64,000 nt of DNA, from assembly GCF_000002995.4 (NCBI RefSeq), contig NW_025062477.1, positions 9,768,649-9,832,648 of the forward strand. The letters are read 5' to 3'. The DNA comes from Brugia malayi. Taxonomy: Eukaryota > Nematoda > Chromadorea > Rhabditida > Onchocercidae. The notes below the pieces were generated by a model that was given only the letters and a program-made list of their open reading frames with translations, was not told the origin of the DNA and searched no databases. A program made the translations under genes and the position numbers. Positions 13,401-24,168 of the stretch are shown here, piece by piece; within the stretch, counting starts at the first letter, position 1; every line of letters begins with the position of its first letter.

Positions 13401-16168
13401 AAAGCGATATTCCATAAGCGCTGTCCTTTCTGTTGCTTATTATTCCACTCGCGAGATTCACTTATTGTCCATATTACGAATCGTCATCCAGAGCAAGCTA
13501 ACAGTACATCAATTGATGTCGACTTATTACCGGATGCTGAAGATGTGAGAAAATGCATATTATTTGCTACTACTTAGTTTTTCTAATTTCACAGTACTTA
13601 AGCACTAGTAGAAAATTAAATCTTGGAAATTTGGTCTGGCTCAAAGAATGCTTCCAGATGGATTAAACAGAGCATGTCAAGCGGGATCTGGCTAATCTGT
13701 GGAGTATTTATAACTTTGTGAAATTTACTGAAATTTTCTTGCAGGTACCAACAATCACAGCGTTGGCAAATGATGACTTACTGGGAGACGTGTCAAGAAC
13801 AAATGGTTCTTCGAAAAAGTCGGAACTTTCACCACTCGACCTCAGTTGTACCACAAATGGAGATGGGTAAGCTTCACGAAAATATTGATTTCTCGTTAAT
13901 CTCGCGGAATGATTTAAATAACATTCCTTCAAAGCTGTTTTAAAGTTTGCTTAGTAGTTTTTGTCGCTTGGTCTTTACTTACATAAAAACTTGTATTACA
14001 TTCTTCCTTTACTAACCTATATGAAAAAATCCACAAAAGTTTTTTTATCTGATGTGGCTATAAGCTAAAAGAGTTAAAAGTTTTAGACGGGAAGATTCAG
14101 TATCGATATCTCCTTCATTTGTGCATTCGGATAACGACGATAATAACAGTGATAATATGGATATCAGCGAACGCTATAACAGTGCATCACCAAGTGCGAC
14201 TGGAGTTGGCTGTTTTGGGGCTCAAAGAAGTCCTGCTAGCTCCAAGCGATACCGAACTCATTTGACACCATTGCAAGTTCATGTAAGTGTAATAATAATA
14301 ATTTATTATTGAAGGGCCTTCAGAGTTCTGACAGAATTCTGACTATTAAATATGTCATTCTCAAAGGAATAAATTACAGGTGATGAAAAGCATATTCATG
14401 AGCTATAAAACTCCATCAATGAATGAATGTGATTTGTTGGGAGCCGAAATTGGTCTTCATAAGCGAGTTGTACAAGTATGGTTTCAAAATGCTCGAGCAA
14501 AAGAACGAAAATCGCGATCACAGAGTGGTCTGTTATTTTAGAATCATGTTGTTTACTTAACCATGGAAAAACAACTAAATTTCTCATCAGAGATACAGCT
14601 GCTGTAGAGGTTTACATGTGAAAAAAGATGTGGTGAGAATGAATTATCAAAAGGTTAATTGACTAAGAAATGCTGTTTCCAAAAGTAAACTTAGTAATCT
14701 AAATGACGAGGAAGAATTGTGTCAATTGGGAACTCCTGCAAAATAGTGCAAGCATAAAATTATTATACAATTTTTTTTTATATCTTTAAATTATAATATT
14801 CAGTTGAAGAAAGAAATGATTGATTTTTTATTTCAAATCATTTATGGTCTTTAAAAAATGCTTTAGGTGATGAAGAATTACTTCGCTGCGCATCGACGCG
14901 CTGTGCAATGTGTGGTGTTAGCTACGATCATCGTATTTCCTTGCATGATCACATATTTAGCACTGACCACATTAATCGTGTCAAGAAACTTCTCCAGACA
15001 GATAATGTCCAAGCAGAGGGAACAATCGATTTGAACGCTTCACTAGAAACGATTGATAAAGAAGACATCCAGCGAACAAGGTTTTTTCTAATTTTTCTAA
15101 TTCTTTAGTAATTCTCTTCCTGACTAAAATGAAACGTTCTTTTTCTTTCAAATAATTTTTTGTATTTAATATTATCAATTAAGTGTTTGGTTACCGCAGT
15201 TTTTAGAATGAAAGCTATACGAGATCGACGAACAATGAAACAACCTGGTGTATCGACTTCAAGCCCTGGCAGTAATGCAATGCCGCCTTTCCCTTACAAT
15301 TTCTTATATAGTATTCGATCGGGTTAGTATGAGTGTCACTGTTTAATTTCCTTGAAACCTTAACTTTTTTTTTGACGGATCGATAACTGATGGTGTTATG
15401 AAAATTTAGAAACAAAAGCGTGTTTACCTTAGAAATATACTATAATAAAAACAACCTGTTGCTTTTGAATATATTCTGTGGTGTAACTCAAGTAAAATGA
15501 TCTCTTGAAGGCTTGGCGCCAATAATGTATGATCCAAATCTAATGGGTACACCGATACCGATGCTCCAAATTCCTGAAAGCGTTATGGCGCAGATTACGA
15601 CAGATATGAGTTCCGGTCGTGAATCATCGAAATTTACACAAGATGGCAAAACTTTTCAACAACTGGTTGCTATACTTCCATTACGTGATTTTCAATGTGC
15701 TGGCAGTACTGATAGTGAGGTTGTTTGTTTTCTTTCTCTCTTTTTGTGGTACTATGTTTCGAAGTTTCTCATAGTCTCCAAACATGCTGATTGCATTTGA
15801 TTTAAAATTATAACTTCATTTGGTATTCAGGTTGGCTGGGCATGTCCTCAATGTACTAATGTGTTTCAACAGGAACAGCTGTTGAAAAATCATCAGCGAC
15901 TGATATGTCAAGGTTGTGATTCAGTGTTTAAATTGGTGCAAACCCATTACCAGTGTCGAGCTTGTAATGCAAAATTTGGTGCACAGGTTGGTTCTCTTTT
16001 TATTTCATTCTATGACTCCCTTAAAAAGATATTTGAAACTCTCAAGAATCAGTGATGGAGTTATCTATTATGACTATCTTTTTCAAATTTCAGACCGAAT
16101 TTCGAGTTCACTGTGATACACTGGAACATCAGGCTGCACGTGAAGTATTTCTCGGTAGAACAGCTTAA
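1426..16168 (+). CDS. zfh-2: Zinc-finger homeobox protein of the ZFHX3/ZFHX4/zfh-2 family, 5'-partial, multi-exon
   Basis: Large nuclear DNA-binding transcription factor of the ATBF1/ZFHX family, which controls neuronal and muscle differentiation in animals. Exons that I could place: 1426-1514 (tentative), 4474-4670, 4968-5067, 5213-5351, 5490-5611, 6036-6195, 8449-8656, 9243-9441, 9514-9761, 10006-10311, 10603-10822, 10975-11159, 11390-11506, 11625-11820, 12039-12232, 12402-12584, 12733-12960, 13383-13544, 13745-13866, 14087-14282, 14380-14527, 14867-15080, 15207-15322, 15511-15719, 15831-15986, 16094-16168 (TAA). They encode about 1,490 residues. The order is C2H2 fingers, a Gln tract, homeodomain, homeodomain, a CPFC finger, homeodomain, then C-terminal fingers, as in ZFHX3. 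Exon phases agree throughout except between 8656 and 9243, where a tiny exon of 2 mod 3 bases seems to be missing. The first exons and start codon lie upstream of the window. Confidence 0.95.
1515..4473 (+). other. Long zfh-2 intron (tentative)
   Basis: This stretch lies between the tentative exon ending at 1514 and the first zinc-finger exon at 4474. The donor reads AG|GTAACC and the acceptor ATTTACAG; the left exon leaves two bases and the right exon supplies one, so the frame is kept. A stop-free stretch at about 1834-1983 on the + strand has a TTTTCAG acceptor, but its phase fits neither neighbour. Nothing else is recognisable. Confidence 0.5.
4474..6195 (+). other. zfh-2: zfh-2 C2H2 zinc-finger cluster
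   Basis: Five exons (4474-4670, 4968-5067, 5213-5351, 5490-5611, 6036-6195) encode four C2H2 fingers. The first two are classical, C-x2-C-x12-H-x3/4-H (YHCSQC and RCTKCD starts). The next two have the longer H-x5-H spacing typical of ZFHX proteins: FKCELC with [10 protein letters not shown], and FKCNLC with [13 protein letters not shown]. The last two correspond closely to the ZFHX3 pair carrying HYNSVSHLHK and STLEIHMRSVLHQ. The fourth finger is split by an intron between its two histidines. Confidence 0.93.
6196..8448 (+). other. zfh-2 intron, 2.25 kb
   Basis: This is the intron between GTGCAG|GTATAT and TGTTGTAG|AATGGG; both flanking exons are in phase 0. Short open frames inside are AT-rich and show no domain. 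A GT/ATGT-rich stretch at about 7565-7622 is a degenerate microsatellite. I see no further exon. Confidence 0.75.
8461..8481 (+). repeat. Short polyglutamine tract in zfh-2
   Basis: Seven consecutive Gln codons (CAA CAG CAA CAG CAG CAG CAG) lie at the start of exon 8449-8656, in a hydrophobic/Ala-rich linker. Gln-rich linkers are common in ZFHX proteins. The mix of CAA and CAG suggests a fairly stable tract. Confidence 0.9.
9514..9761 (+). other. zfh-2: zfh-2 exon with the IWVLKAH zinc finger
   Basis: The exon follows TTTTCAG, supplies two bases to complete the codon left by exon 9243-9441, and ends GAAGAG|GTAGGG. It encodes an acidic linker and a C2H2-like finger (C-x2-C, then [12 protein letters not shown]). 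The same WVLKAH-EE element precedes the first homeodomain region in vertebrate ZFHX proteins. The next exon, 10006-10311, continues with an acidic helix ([12 protein letters not shown]). Confidence 0.85.
10975..11506 (+). other. zfh-2: zfh-2 homeodomain 1
   Basis: Exons 10975-11159 and 11390-11506 encode a full homeodomain: [12 protein letters not shown] at the N-terminal arm and helix 1, then [16 protein letters not shown], then recognition helix [16 protein letters not shown]. Right after it comes RDKDSPYNF, the same tail that follows vertebrate ZFHX homeodomain 1. An intron splits the recognition helix after LFK. The unusual WFRN (not WFQN) is a family hallmark rather than a mutation. Confidence 0.97.
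12039..12584 (+). other. zfh-2: zfh-2 homeodomain 2 and following zinc finger
   Basis: Exons 12039-12232 and 12402-12584 encode [20 protein letters not shown], then [14 protein letters not shown], then [19 protein letters not shown]. This is the counterpart of vertebrate ZFHX homeodomain 2. The second exon adds a finger, [16 protein letters not shown] with [10 protein letters not shown], which follows homeodomain 2 in ZFHX3 as well. The intron splits the recognition helix after RQK. Confidence 0.97.
13383..13544 (+). other. zfh-2: zfh-2 CPFC zinc finger
   Basis: This exon runs from CGTTCAG to GAAGAT|GTGAGA. It encodes [20 protein letters not shown] then ITNRHPEQ, a C2H2 finger matching the RRCPFC...HIRSRH finger of vertebrate ZFHX. 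In vertebrates that finger directly follows homeodomain 3; here no homeodomain precedes it. Confidence 0.9.
14087..14527 (+). other. zfh-2: zfh-2 third homeodomain (counterpart of vertebrate homeodomain 4)
   Basis: Exons 14087-14282 and 14380-14527 encode [19 protein letters not shown], then [18 protein letters not shown], then [19 protein letters not shown]. Helix 2 ([11 protein letters not shown]) and the recognition helix match the last homeodomain of ZFHX3 (TPTMLECEVLG). An Asp/Asn/Ser-rich linker precedes it. The intron falls in helix 1. Confidence 0.97.
14867..16168 (+). other. zfh-2: zfh-2 C-terminal finger region and stop
   Basis: Exons 14867-15080, 15207-15322, 15511-15719, 15831-15986 and 16094-16168. 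The first carries [20 protein letters not shown] then TDHINRVK, matching the finger after the last ZFHX3 homeodomain. The last two carry two final fingers (WACPQC...HQRLIC and [10 protein letters not shown]...HCDTLEH). The reading frame stops at TAA 16166-16168. Confidence 0.93.
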
Positions 16169-17746
16169 TCTATATTCATGATACTCGTCGTCTATTATAA
16201 ACTCAGAAATTTCAATGGACCGGTAAACATTCGTTCGCTAAATGCTCGTTTGTTTATTTATCCAGAAGTATTCTCAAACAAAAATCTTTCATTCCAATTA
16301 CGGTTTCACACTTCGGTTTTTAATTTCTATGGTTTTTTAAATTGTTGCTTCTAAAATTAAAATTTTCCGCATGTTTGCTTACATTTACAAGAGCATTTCT
16401 TATTATTGTATACAGCTAGTTTAGCATTTTTTCATATGATAATGATTGTTGTTACCGTTATTTTCAATCTTAATACGCAGTAATAGCTTTCTTCGGTTAG
16501 CAATAATTATTTTCATTGAAATGACTCAATGATTTTTTTGTGTATTAATTTCTAAAATTTTTGTGCTCCATGTACAGTATGTATGTTTCATCATCATTTT
16601 AACTCAATATATTTTTACAGCAGTTGAAAATTTAAATAGAGAAATTCTACTGAGTTTGATTTTGGATCATATTTTTTAAAATTCAGTTTTTACAATTTCG
16701 AAGTTATTGAATTCATTCTCTTGAGATTTCAGGCTAATGTTGTTAGTTGCAACTTCAGATTTGAGTTTAAATTGGAATAAAATTTTAATTAGAAGTGAAG
16801 CATCAGATCGGGAATCTAAATGTTTTTTACAATAGAAAGAGGAATCAAGTGTAGGTTTCAAGTAATAGCTCGGGAATTTTTGGATTGGAGTCTAATTTCA
16901 CATGAGTTAGCTTCCAATTAATATTTCATAAAAATCCAAAATGCACTTTAAAAAGGAAAGATAATATGCGACGAACGATTGATAAAGAAAGCATTAATTT
17001 GTTAGTATGTAGATATTAAAATAGTATTAAAATGGTCATAATTTTCACTATGATTTTTCAGTCACATCGTTTGGATGCAATTACGCATTGATAAATTAGA
17101 TTGATTAAACTGATTTATCAATTTACTGATTTATTCCGTGAGCTTTAACTTTGTTTTAAGCTTATATCATCAGCAACCAGTTGCTGTTCTAAAGTCCAGC
17201 CCAATAACCTTTATTCCTACTTTTGATAAAGTTATCATTTATAAAAAATTTACATTTGGAATTTTTAAAATCATTGCTGTTCTGTGATTTGGATCTCTTG
17301 TTCTATCAGCGTTATCATTGTCATCATCTACTTTATTAATTTTTTAAAGCATACTCATCCCGTGTTTATTTTGCTAGTTTCATGCTTCTCTGGTGATTTT
17401 CCTTTTTTGTTATTTTATGTTTTTGTATCTATTTTTTATTATGAATAATGCTCGTTCGCCTCACCTATCCTTTTCTTAAATTGTGGTAGCCAAGTTATTT
17501 TTTTACCAGAAAATCTTACTCAGAACGTAATACTCATCTTGGCCATTCAAATAAATGTCTGGAATGTATGCTCGAAAATAACACATGTTTGGGCTGTTTA
17601 AATTGTTGTTTAACCAAACTCATTATGAACGAGAAAGTTTCACTAAGCGTTAACTCTTCAGGTCACATATATCGGATAGGCTTAGGATTCTAAATGCACT
17701 GTTCTTTCTCTTGCTTCAAGGAATGTAGTCTGAAAAGAATGCTATT

Positions 17747-17747
<1 letters not shown>

Positions 17748-17777
<30 letters not shown>
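17748..17777 (+). repeat. T30 homopolymer tract
   Basis: There are about 30 uninterrupted T residues, the longest homopolymer in the window. Long poly(T) may be a retro-insertion remnant read on the minus strand or a slippage tract; the exact length is prone to sequencing error. Confidence 0.85.
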
Positions 17778-17782
<5 letters not shown>

Positions 17783-18941
17783 GCCAGCGGCTTACCTGTG
17801 GATTCATAAATGTAAAAAGACGAAAACATTTTTTACACTTAAGTGAAAAAATTATTGACTGTTAGGATATGTTTCGACTTAAGATTGAATCTGCCATCCG
17901 CTGATTCAAGATCGATAATGGATGAGGACAGGTGGATTTTTCCATCTTGTCAATGTCTTTCTAACAACCTGGACTTGTTTATATTAGATATTATTGCATG
18001 AATCTGAAATAATGGCTTAGCGTAGGAAAACTCAATATCCCCTTACCCACTCATTTCCATCTCTATCCGTCTCGTGTGAGTAAGCCGCTATTTGTTATCA
18101 TTTTTACTTTCTTTTGTAGCAATAAATTAGTCAGAGCGTTGTTGCCTTATGAAACAGTGTAGTGCATTCGAAATTTGATGTTCATAAATTTCATGAAAAT
18201 TTATCTATTTATTCTATGTGACTGCATCTTCCATAATGTCCAGATGATCCGTTCTTGCTTCCGGTTCTTCCTTTTTTAGCTTTTGTTGTGTTCCTGAAGT
18301 GTTTTGTCTTCCAACCGGAAAAGAGTTTTGCTACGTCTTCTATGTAATTCTGCATAGTTTGACACATTTACTATTTGGATATCTCAATACTTTGAAAATA
18401 TTATCGGAAGATACTTTTCATTTCAAGTAAACCATTTTCAGAATTTCTGTATTTAGCTAATTTCTAATGATAATAATTTCGAAGGTAAAATCAGGCTTTT
18501 GTTTCATCGAATCTCTATCTAATTATTAAACATGAAGCTTCTTCCGAACATCTTTTCTACTTAAATCTCCGTAAAAAAATCTTTCCGATATATCTTTGCC
18601 ATTTGATTGTTTTTTATTTGCTAAATGTTATGCTGTTAAGTAAATGTTTTTTGAAATCATAAATGTGATATGGTTGTTGAATGATCCATTACTACAGAAA
18701 AGTTGAAAGAGAAAAGGAGGCAAAAAGGAAAGCATTTTGAAAGAGGGGTCGACAAGTTTAGCCTATTAGTATTATCAAAGCTGCAACCTTCTGCTGGATT
18801 ACAACTGCACTGTCAACGAATTAATTCTGTGGGTCGTTTTCCTTTCGACCTACTCTTTGCAGTACGATCCGACGTTTGAAATCTCAAGATGGTTCTATTT
18901 TTTTTTACCACTCAAAGTTCTTTCAAGTGGGTTTTGGATTT

Positions 18942-18990
18942 ACACTTTCACTTGAGATATGTAAGTGCTACATATCTCAAGTGAAAGTGT
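18942..18990. repeat. Perfect 22-bp inverted repeat with 5-nt loop
   Basis: The left arm 18942-18963 begins ACACTTTCACTTGAG. The right arm 18969-18990 is its exact reverse complement and ends CTCAAGTGAAAGTGT. The loop 18964-18968 is AGTGC. Pairing ends sharply on both sides (T against C). This is shorter than a usual pre-miRNA stem and has no T-run behind it. It could be a compact palindromic repeat or a structured 3' element. Confidence 0.9.
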
Positions 18991-20837
18991 CTAAAGGCAG
19001 TAATTGTTTTCCACATGGAATACTGGTTTTTTGGTCGAATTAAGTGCAGAGTTTGGTCATACTGTTTCTCTGACAATTTCATCTTTTTGGAACAGAAAAT
19101 CAAAATCTTTTTTGGGAAGAACTCAAAAATAATCACTTTGCTTACTTGCGTTATCCCACACAGTTTTGTTATATAATATCTTAAAAATTTTATGCATAGG
19201 GTTTCGTTATAGAATATTGGTAGAATTGTTGAGATTTCAAACTATATCTAGGGTTCAATCCACAACAGTGTTGAATTTCTAATACCCAAATGAATTATCA
19301 AAAAATGAAGGGTTAAATAACTTCATGAAAAAGCTTATAATAACCGAAAAGCAGCAGAAAGGGCTATCGAGTACTTGTTTCTGTTTGATCGAGCACTTTC
19401 TCAACTCATAAAATTTTTTCTCCAGTACTTTGTTTTTATTTATTTTATGTTTGTGTGTTTGTTTATAAACTGAAATAAGATGACTAAGCGCTTTCACATA
19501 AATTTACAAATATAAACATCCCGAAAGTAATAATATGATAGCGAAGAAAATCGATCTTCCAAATTTTATAAAATGTAGTTGAAAATCCATATTTTAGTAA
19601 CAAATTAATTTTGTTAACACGCCTTATCACTTTTAGTTACTTACATGTTTCTTTTAGCTGGGACAAATTTCTCTCCTTTGTTCAGAAAGACAATGTAATT
19701 TTTTTTTGGATTTCAGGCGCACATAGAACCAACTTTGCTCAACAATTCGATAGCGAATCATCCTGAGTCTTATTCAATCTTCTTTTTAGAGTCAATCCTC
19801 TTCAATGGTTTCAAATTTTATGTTAATCATGTTTTTCTTGTCAAAAAATCTCTTTCACTGCAAACTTCCAATGTCACATTACAAAGCAATCGCTGAAAAG
19901 TAGCATTAATAACAAACACTCTTTTATTCAATAATAAAACTTTATTGCTGAATAGAACTAATTCAACAGTTTTGAATTAATTCGAGAAAAAAAAGAAGAA
20001 TGCAGAGAAATATTAAATAGAGAAGCTGCTGTCACACATCTTTATAAGAGCTTGAATGGCCTTAGCTAGAAAAAAAAATTCTGAATTAGCCGGTGAATAT
20101 AATTGTTTAAAAACAAAGAAGCGAAACTGTGGAAGAAATGAAAGAAAAAATTGCAGATGTTAAAATACGAGAAAGAAAAAGAAATACTTTCTTTCATAAA
20201 TTTATAAATTATTCTTCAATTCATCATTTTTTAGCTCTTCATTTATTTCACTGAACATATCCGATGAGTTAGTTCGGAATCTGTGGTGGTATTCATAAAG
20301 TGCTTCAATAATCTAATGCAGTGCAAAATTGTTCTACAACTCTGCGTATGTTATGCTGAAATATTCTAGAAGCAATTATATTCAAATATTAGAATTAACT
20401 TTGTTCGATAACTTGAAATCGAAGTATAAATCATCAAACTTTAAATCACATAAAATAATCCACTGGAAATGATTCCTATAAGAAGTTTCAGTAGCGGAAG
20501 GTATTCTCTTCTCTCTTGCTTTTTTGACTTGTGCTCACGATCGGTCACATCATATCTAGCTCACCCAAAACGACTGTCATCAGTATGCTCATTACATCTC
20601 ATTACAGATGTTAATGAAATGAAACAAACATCAAGGTAATAGATTAAAGAAAAAAATTCCTTTTTTGCTCTCATTTCTATTTTTAAAGCCATTTGAAAGA
20701 TTTCCACTTAACGGATGTGAAGATAATACGCAAAACTGGTTGTTGCAGTTACCTCGGTTAGAATTAAAACTGTTAAATTTATAACTTTATATCATTCAAC
20801 AATAGTTATTACTTGTGATATGATGATGTGAATGTGA

Positions 20838-21230
20838 ATGATAAATCGTCATTGTTGTAACTGTTATAATTATGACAAACACCCCCGCATTTTATTCAGC
20901 CATCTTTTAATATCACTTCAAAAACTGAAGAAAGACACATTTGGAATGAGTATAATCAATGGCAGGACTGCGGATCTAATTATTTCAAGGCTGAAGCGGA
21001 TTAAGCTGCTCAACAAAAAGTTCACTACAATGGCAGGTCGATATCAGGGAAAATATCTCCGTCCAAAACTATATTGGAGTGTCAATTCTGTGTATTTTAC
21101 CATTTCATTATTGCGTACTTTCCAGTTGCAAATTTATAGTATCAAACTTATTTTACGATACTTTTCTCCATTTTCTATCCTTTTTTGCTACGTTTACCAC
21201 AATTATTTTGTAAAACAATTTCAAAATTGA
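20838..21230 (+). other. 130-codon open frame, unrecognised, doubtful
   Basis: An ATG-initiated frame of 130 codons lies in the intergenic stretch upstream of CCDC124. Its middle part is basic (SRLKRIKLLNKKF, MAGRYQGKYLRPKLYW) and its C-terminal part is hydrophobic and aromatic. I recognise no domain. In DNA this AT-rich a frame of this length is only marginally unexpected, so it could be chance, a single-exon orphan gene, or one exon of a gene I cannot see. Confidence 0.2.
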
Positions 21231-22322
21231 TAGCACTTAAAGACAATAAAACTTATGTCGCCAGGCAAATAGTCATTCCTCATCCAACAAAATTTGTGCA
21301 GAGAAAATATCTTGAAATCTCGTAAGTTTCATTACACCTATATCATGATAGCACAAAGAGTAGCACAGTGATACTTAATTATACTTTGTATAAAAAGTGA
21401 TACTTAATAATGGATTTAGTTGATCTACTGGGATTACTTGGCGTTTTACTTATTGCCGGAGTGTCAAAGTTCTCTTTGTTTATATTGTAGGGAGTGTCAA
21501 TACTTTTTCTTCTTGAATTGCGTCAATAACTATTCGTGACGAACGTAAGTGATGGATACTTCTATCATCAGACCAATACATCTACTTACATTCGTATATT
21601 ATAATGCTTTGGTACCACGTCACATGTCTCCACATCTTGATAATTAAGGTGTTGCATGGGGATTATTAAAGTAGATTTTCTGAGATGAGAACCTTTATTA
21701 TAGGCAATACTGCAGTGGTAATACTAATATGAATACACTGACTTTGAAGTATAAAGTCACTTTTATAATTGAAGTTTTGTCTTGACTGCTTTTAGTTTCA
21801 ACTTTAAAAGTTTATGGGGGATTAACTCTTTCGTAGATTTGTACGCGAAATTTCATGTAAGAATAGTTTGGGTTTCAGTTGAGAGATGAAAAAAGATTAC
21901 ATTGAACAAAGTGCTTAAGAAGACCTGACGTAAAGCATAAATACTTAAGTATTTATAAGTATGTTTTCTTAACTTTCAGACGAAAATATTTTTGTACGGT
22001 AAATGTAACTATTAGACAGAGAAATAAGGGAACTAAAGGCTACTGGTAATAGCAGAAGTTGTGGAGTAGTATCATTTCAGGAAGGTAACTCACAGGACTA
22101 CTGCATATGTATGTAATCGAAATGATCCAGGAACAGTGCATACAGAATGCTATAGTGATAAAACATTTTACTGACACACAACTTGTTGATTTTTAATGTT
22201 TCATCAATGTTAGTGATTGATTTAAGTTCCAACTCTGACTGTGATGTGTTATTCTCACACCGATACTGTGTAATTATTAGGGGTTTGCATCGCATGTATG
22301 ATATTTATTTCTATCTCTGAAA

Positions 22323-23843
22323 ATGCCGAAGAAATTCTCTGGTGAAAACACGAAAGCAGTGGCAGCAAGAGCTCGTAGAGAAGCTGTGAAGAAAGAAGAA
22401 GCGGAGAGAAAGAAGAAAGCCGAAGAAGATGCATATTGGCAAGATGATGATAAGAACGTTACTCGTAAGCAGCGAAAGGTTGATTTGTAAGACTAATTCT
22501 TCTTTCAAGATTTCGCAAAATTATCAATCATCACATTTTTTTTTGCAGTGGTTATTACAGAAAATGTCGATCTGGGAACTAATAGAAATTTACTTCAATT
22601 AGTTATTGTTATTTGGAAATGAATTTATAATTTTTTAAACTTCAGGAAGAAGCAGAACGCAAACGTATGGAAACCTTACAGAGGAAGCATGAAAATCGGG
22701 CAGCACATGATGAAGAAATGAAAACACTATCGAGGAAAACAGTCGGGTCATCTAAGGTTCTTTTCATCCAGAGGAAATTACTCTTGTGAAGTTCCGAAAA
22801 ACCAAGAATCAACAATGCATTATTTGTTAATCATTATTACTTACTAATCCTAAGATATTCTTTTTGCTCAAGTGCTATTGTTACAAAGTATAAAGGTACT
22901 TGAGATTGATTTCCTGAAGTATCAGAACAATGTTAATGTGTATGTTAATCAGTTTGGATAGAGGCGTTTTAGAATACATAATATTTTTGTTGTAGAACGT
23001 CATGAATCCGGCAGATTTCAGATCACACAAGCAACAATTGAAGCTAATAAGCGTGCTGAAGAAGAACGAAAACGTGAAGGAGAAAGAGAACGCTTACTGA
23101 AAGAACAACGTATAGAAGCCAATGAAGGTGAAATTGAAGAAAATGTTAACCAGCTGGAGGTATTTTTTGAAATACTTTTAGTGTTTTACCGATGAAGTCG
23201 TTTTTTGACCAGAATTTACTTTTTTTACTTTTTTTCACAGATAGTACTTTTATTTGTATTTTGCGCGCATCATTTATTTGACAATCATCGATGTTACAAC
23301 ACTTTTTTTTTTACTTTGGCGTTATTGCTGCATAAAAACTTCAGTCATGATTTATATTGTTATAGGTGGAAGGTAAAACTGCTCGCAGTGTCGCGGAAGC
23401 AATTAATATATTGTCTCTAGGCAAGCCAGCTATCGATAGGCACCCTGAAAAGAGAGTAAAAGCCGCCTATCAGGTTATTCTGATTGTTTTTGGATTCATT
23501 ATAGTTTAAAAAGAAAAAAATATACACCAGATAGCAAGCTATGAATTGCGAGAAAGCTGTTGTAATTTGAACAATTAAGATTATTTTGAAAATTAACGAG
23601 TAATTTCGAAATTTTCGGTGCAAATTTTGCTAACCGTGGTAAATATCTTTTTTTGATTAATATTTTTTTTTCATTCACTTCTTTCTTACTTATTTTTAGG
23701 AATTTGAAGATAAAATGTTACCGCGTCTGAGAGAAGAATATCCTACATATCGCCTTTCACAGCTGAAGCAAGTTTTAAAGAAACAGTGGCAGAAATCTCC
23801 TGAAAATCCTCTAAATCAAAGAATTTTGGAAATCATTCAGTAA
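22323..23843 (+). CDS. CCDC124: CCDC124 (Lso2-like) ribosome-associated coiled-coil protein
   Basis: Five exons (22323-22478, 22646-22756, 23022-23159, 23366-23473, 23700-23843) give 218 residues, close to the 223 of human CCDC124, and all phases are 0. The N-terminus MPKKFSGENTKAVAARARR and the block EDAYWQDDDKNVTRKQ are hallmarks of the family. A charged coiled coil follows, then the C-terminal part RLSQLKQVLKKQWQKSPENP, matching human RLSQLKQLLKKEW. The family (yeast Lso2) binds the idle 80S ribosome near the tRNA and GTPase-centre sites and helps restart translation after stress. The third exon starts at the second of two nearby acceptors (GATTTCAG); using the first would break the frame. 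Confidence 0.97.
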
Positions 23844-23864
23844 TCTGTATAATCCTTTAATCTT

Positions 23865-23870
23865 AATAAA
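23865..23870 (+). promoter_or_regulatory. Candidate polyadenylation signal of CCDC124
   Basis: AATAAA lies 22 bases after the CCDC124 stop codon, in a T-rich context. That is a normal distance for a short nematode 3' UTR. Confidence 0.65.
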
Positions 23871-24151
23871 TTTTTTCAACATGTTCGGATTTGTTTTTTG
23901 TTGAAGTTCATTATCTACACTTGCTTATTGTTCCAAATCAGTAGTGTGTATGAGACTTTACATTTTAACTTGTATTTATTATGATGTGTTTATATACTAG
24001 TACCTGGTATTTCTATGTTTGCAATATTTTTTAAATTTCTTGATATGTCAGAAGTTAATTTTTTTTTAATGTATTTAAAGATTGCAATATGTTGAAGGTT
24101 ATAAAATATGTGAAAATTTGGTATGCTGAAAGTTATTTATTACCAGCATTT

Positions 24152-24168
24152 AGGAATATTTCATTTCA
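24152..24168 (+). promoter_or_regulatory. Possible trans-splice acceptor and short 5' UTR of UBL7
   Basis: An AG in CATTTAG at 24152-24153 sits 15 bases before the ATG, and the gap to the CCDC124 stop is 325 bp. Nematode spliced-leader sites often look like this. Without transcripts it remains a guess. Confidence 0.3.

Larger units (their letters stand above)
16169..22322. other. 6.2 kb intergenic region without a recognised gene
   Basis: No exon series with matched splice sites or recognisable domain could be read on either strand. It contains a T30 tract, a perfect hairpin and one 130-codon open frame (20838-21230), listed separately. It must hold the zfh-2 3' UTR and the CCDC124 promoter or trans-splice outron. 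I did not find a tRNA gene, but short structured RNAs could be missed by eye. Confidence 0.6.

Noticed and set aside
22995..23021. Earlier acceptor (TTGTTGTAG) for CCDC124 exon 3
   Set aside because: All incoming phase-0 readings hit stops; the next AG (GATTTCAG) restores the CCDC124 sequence.
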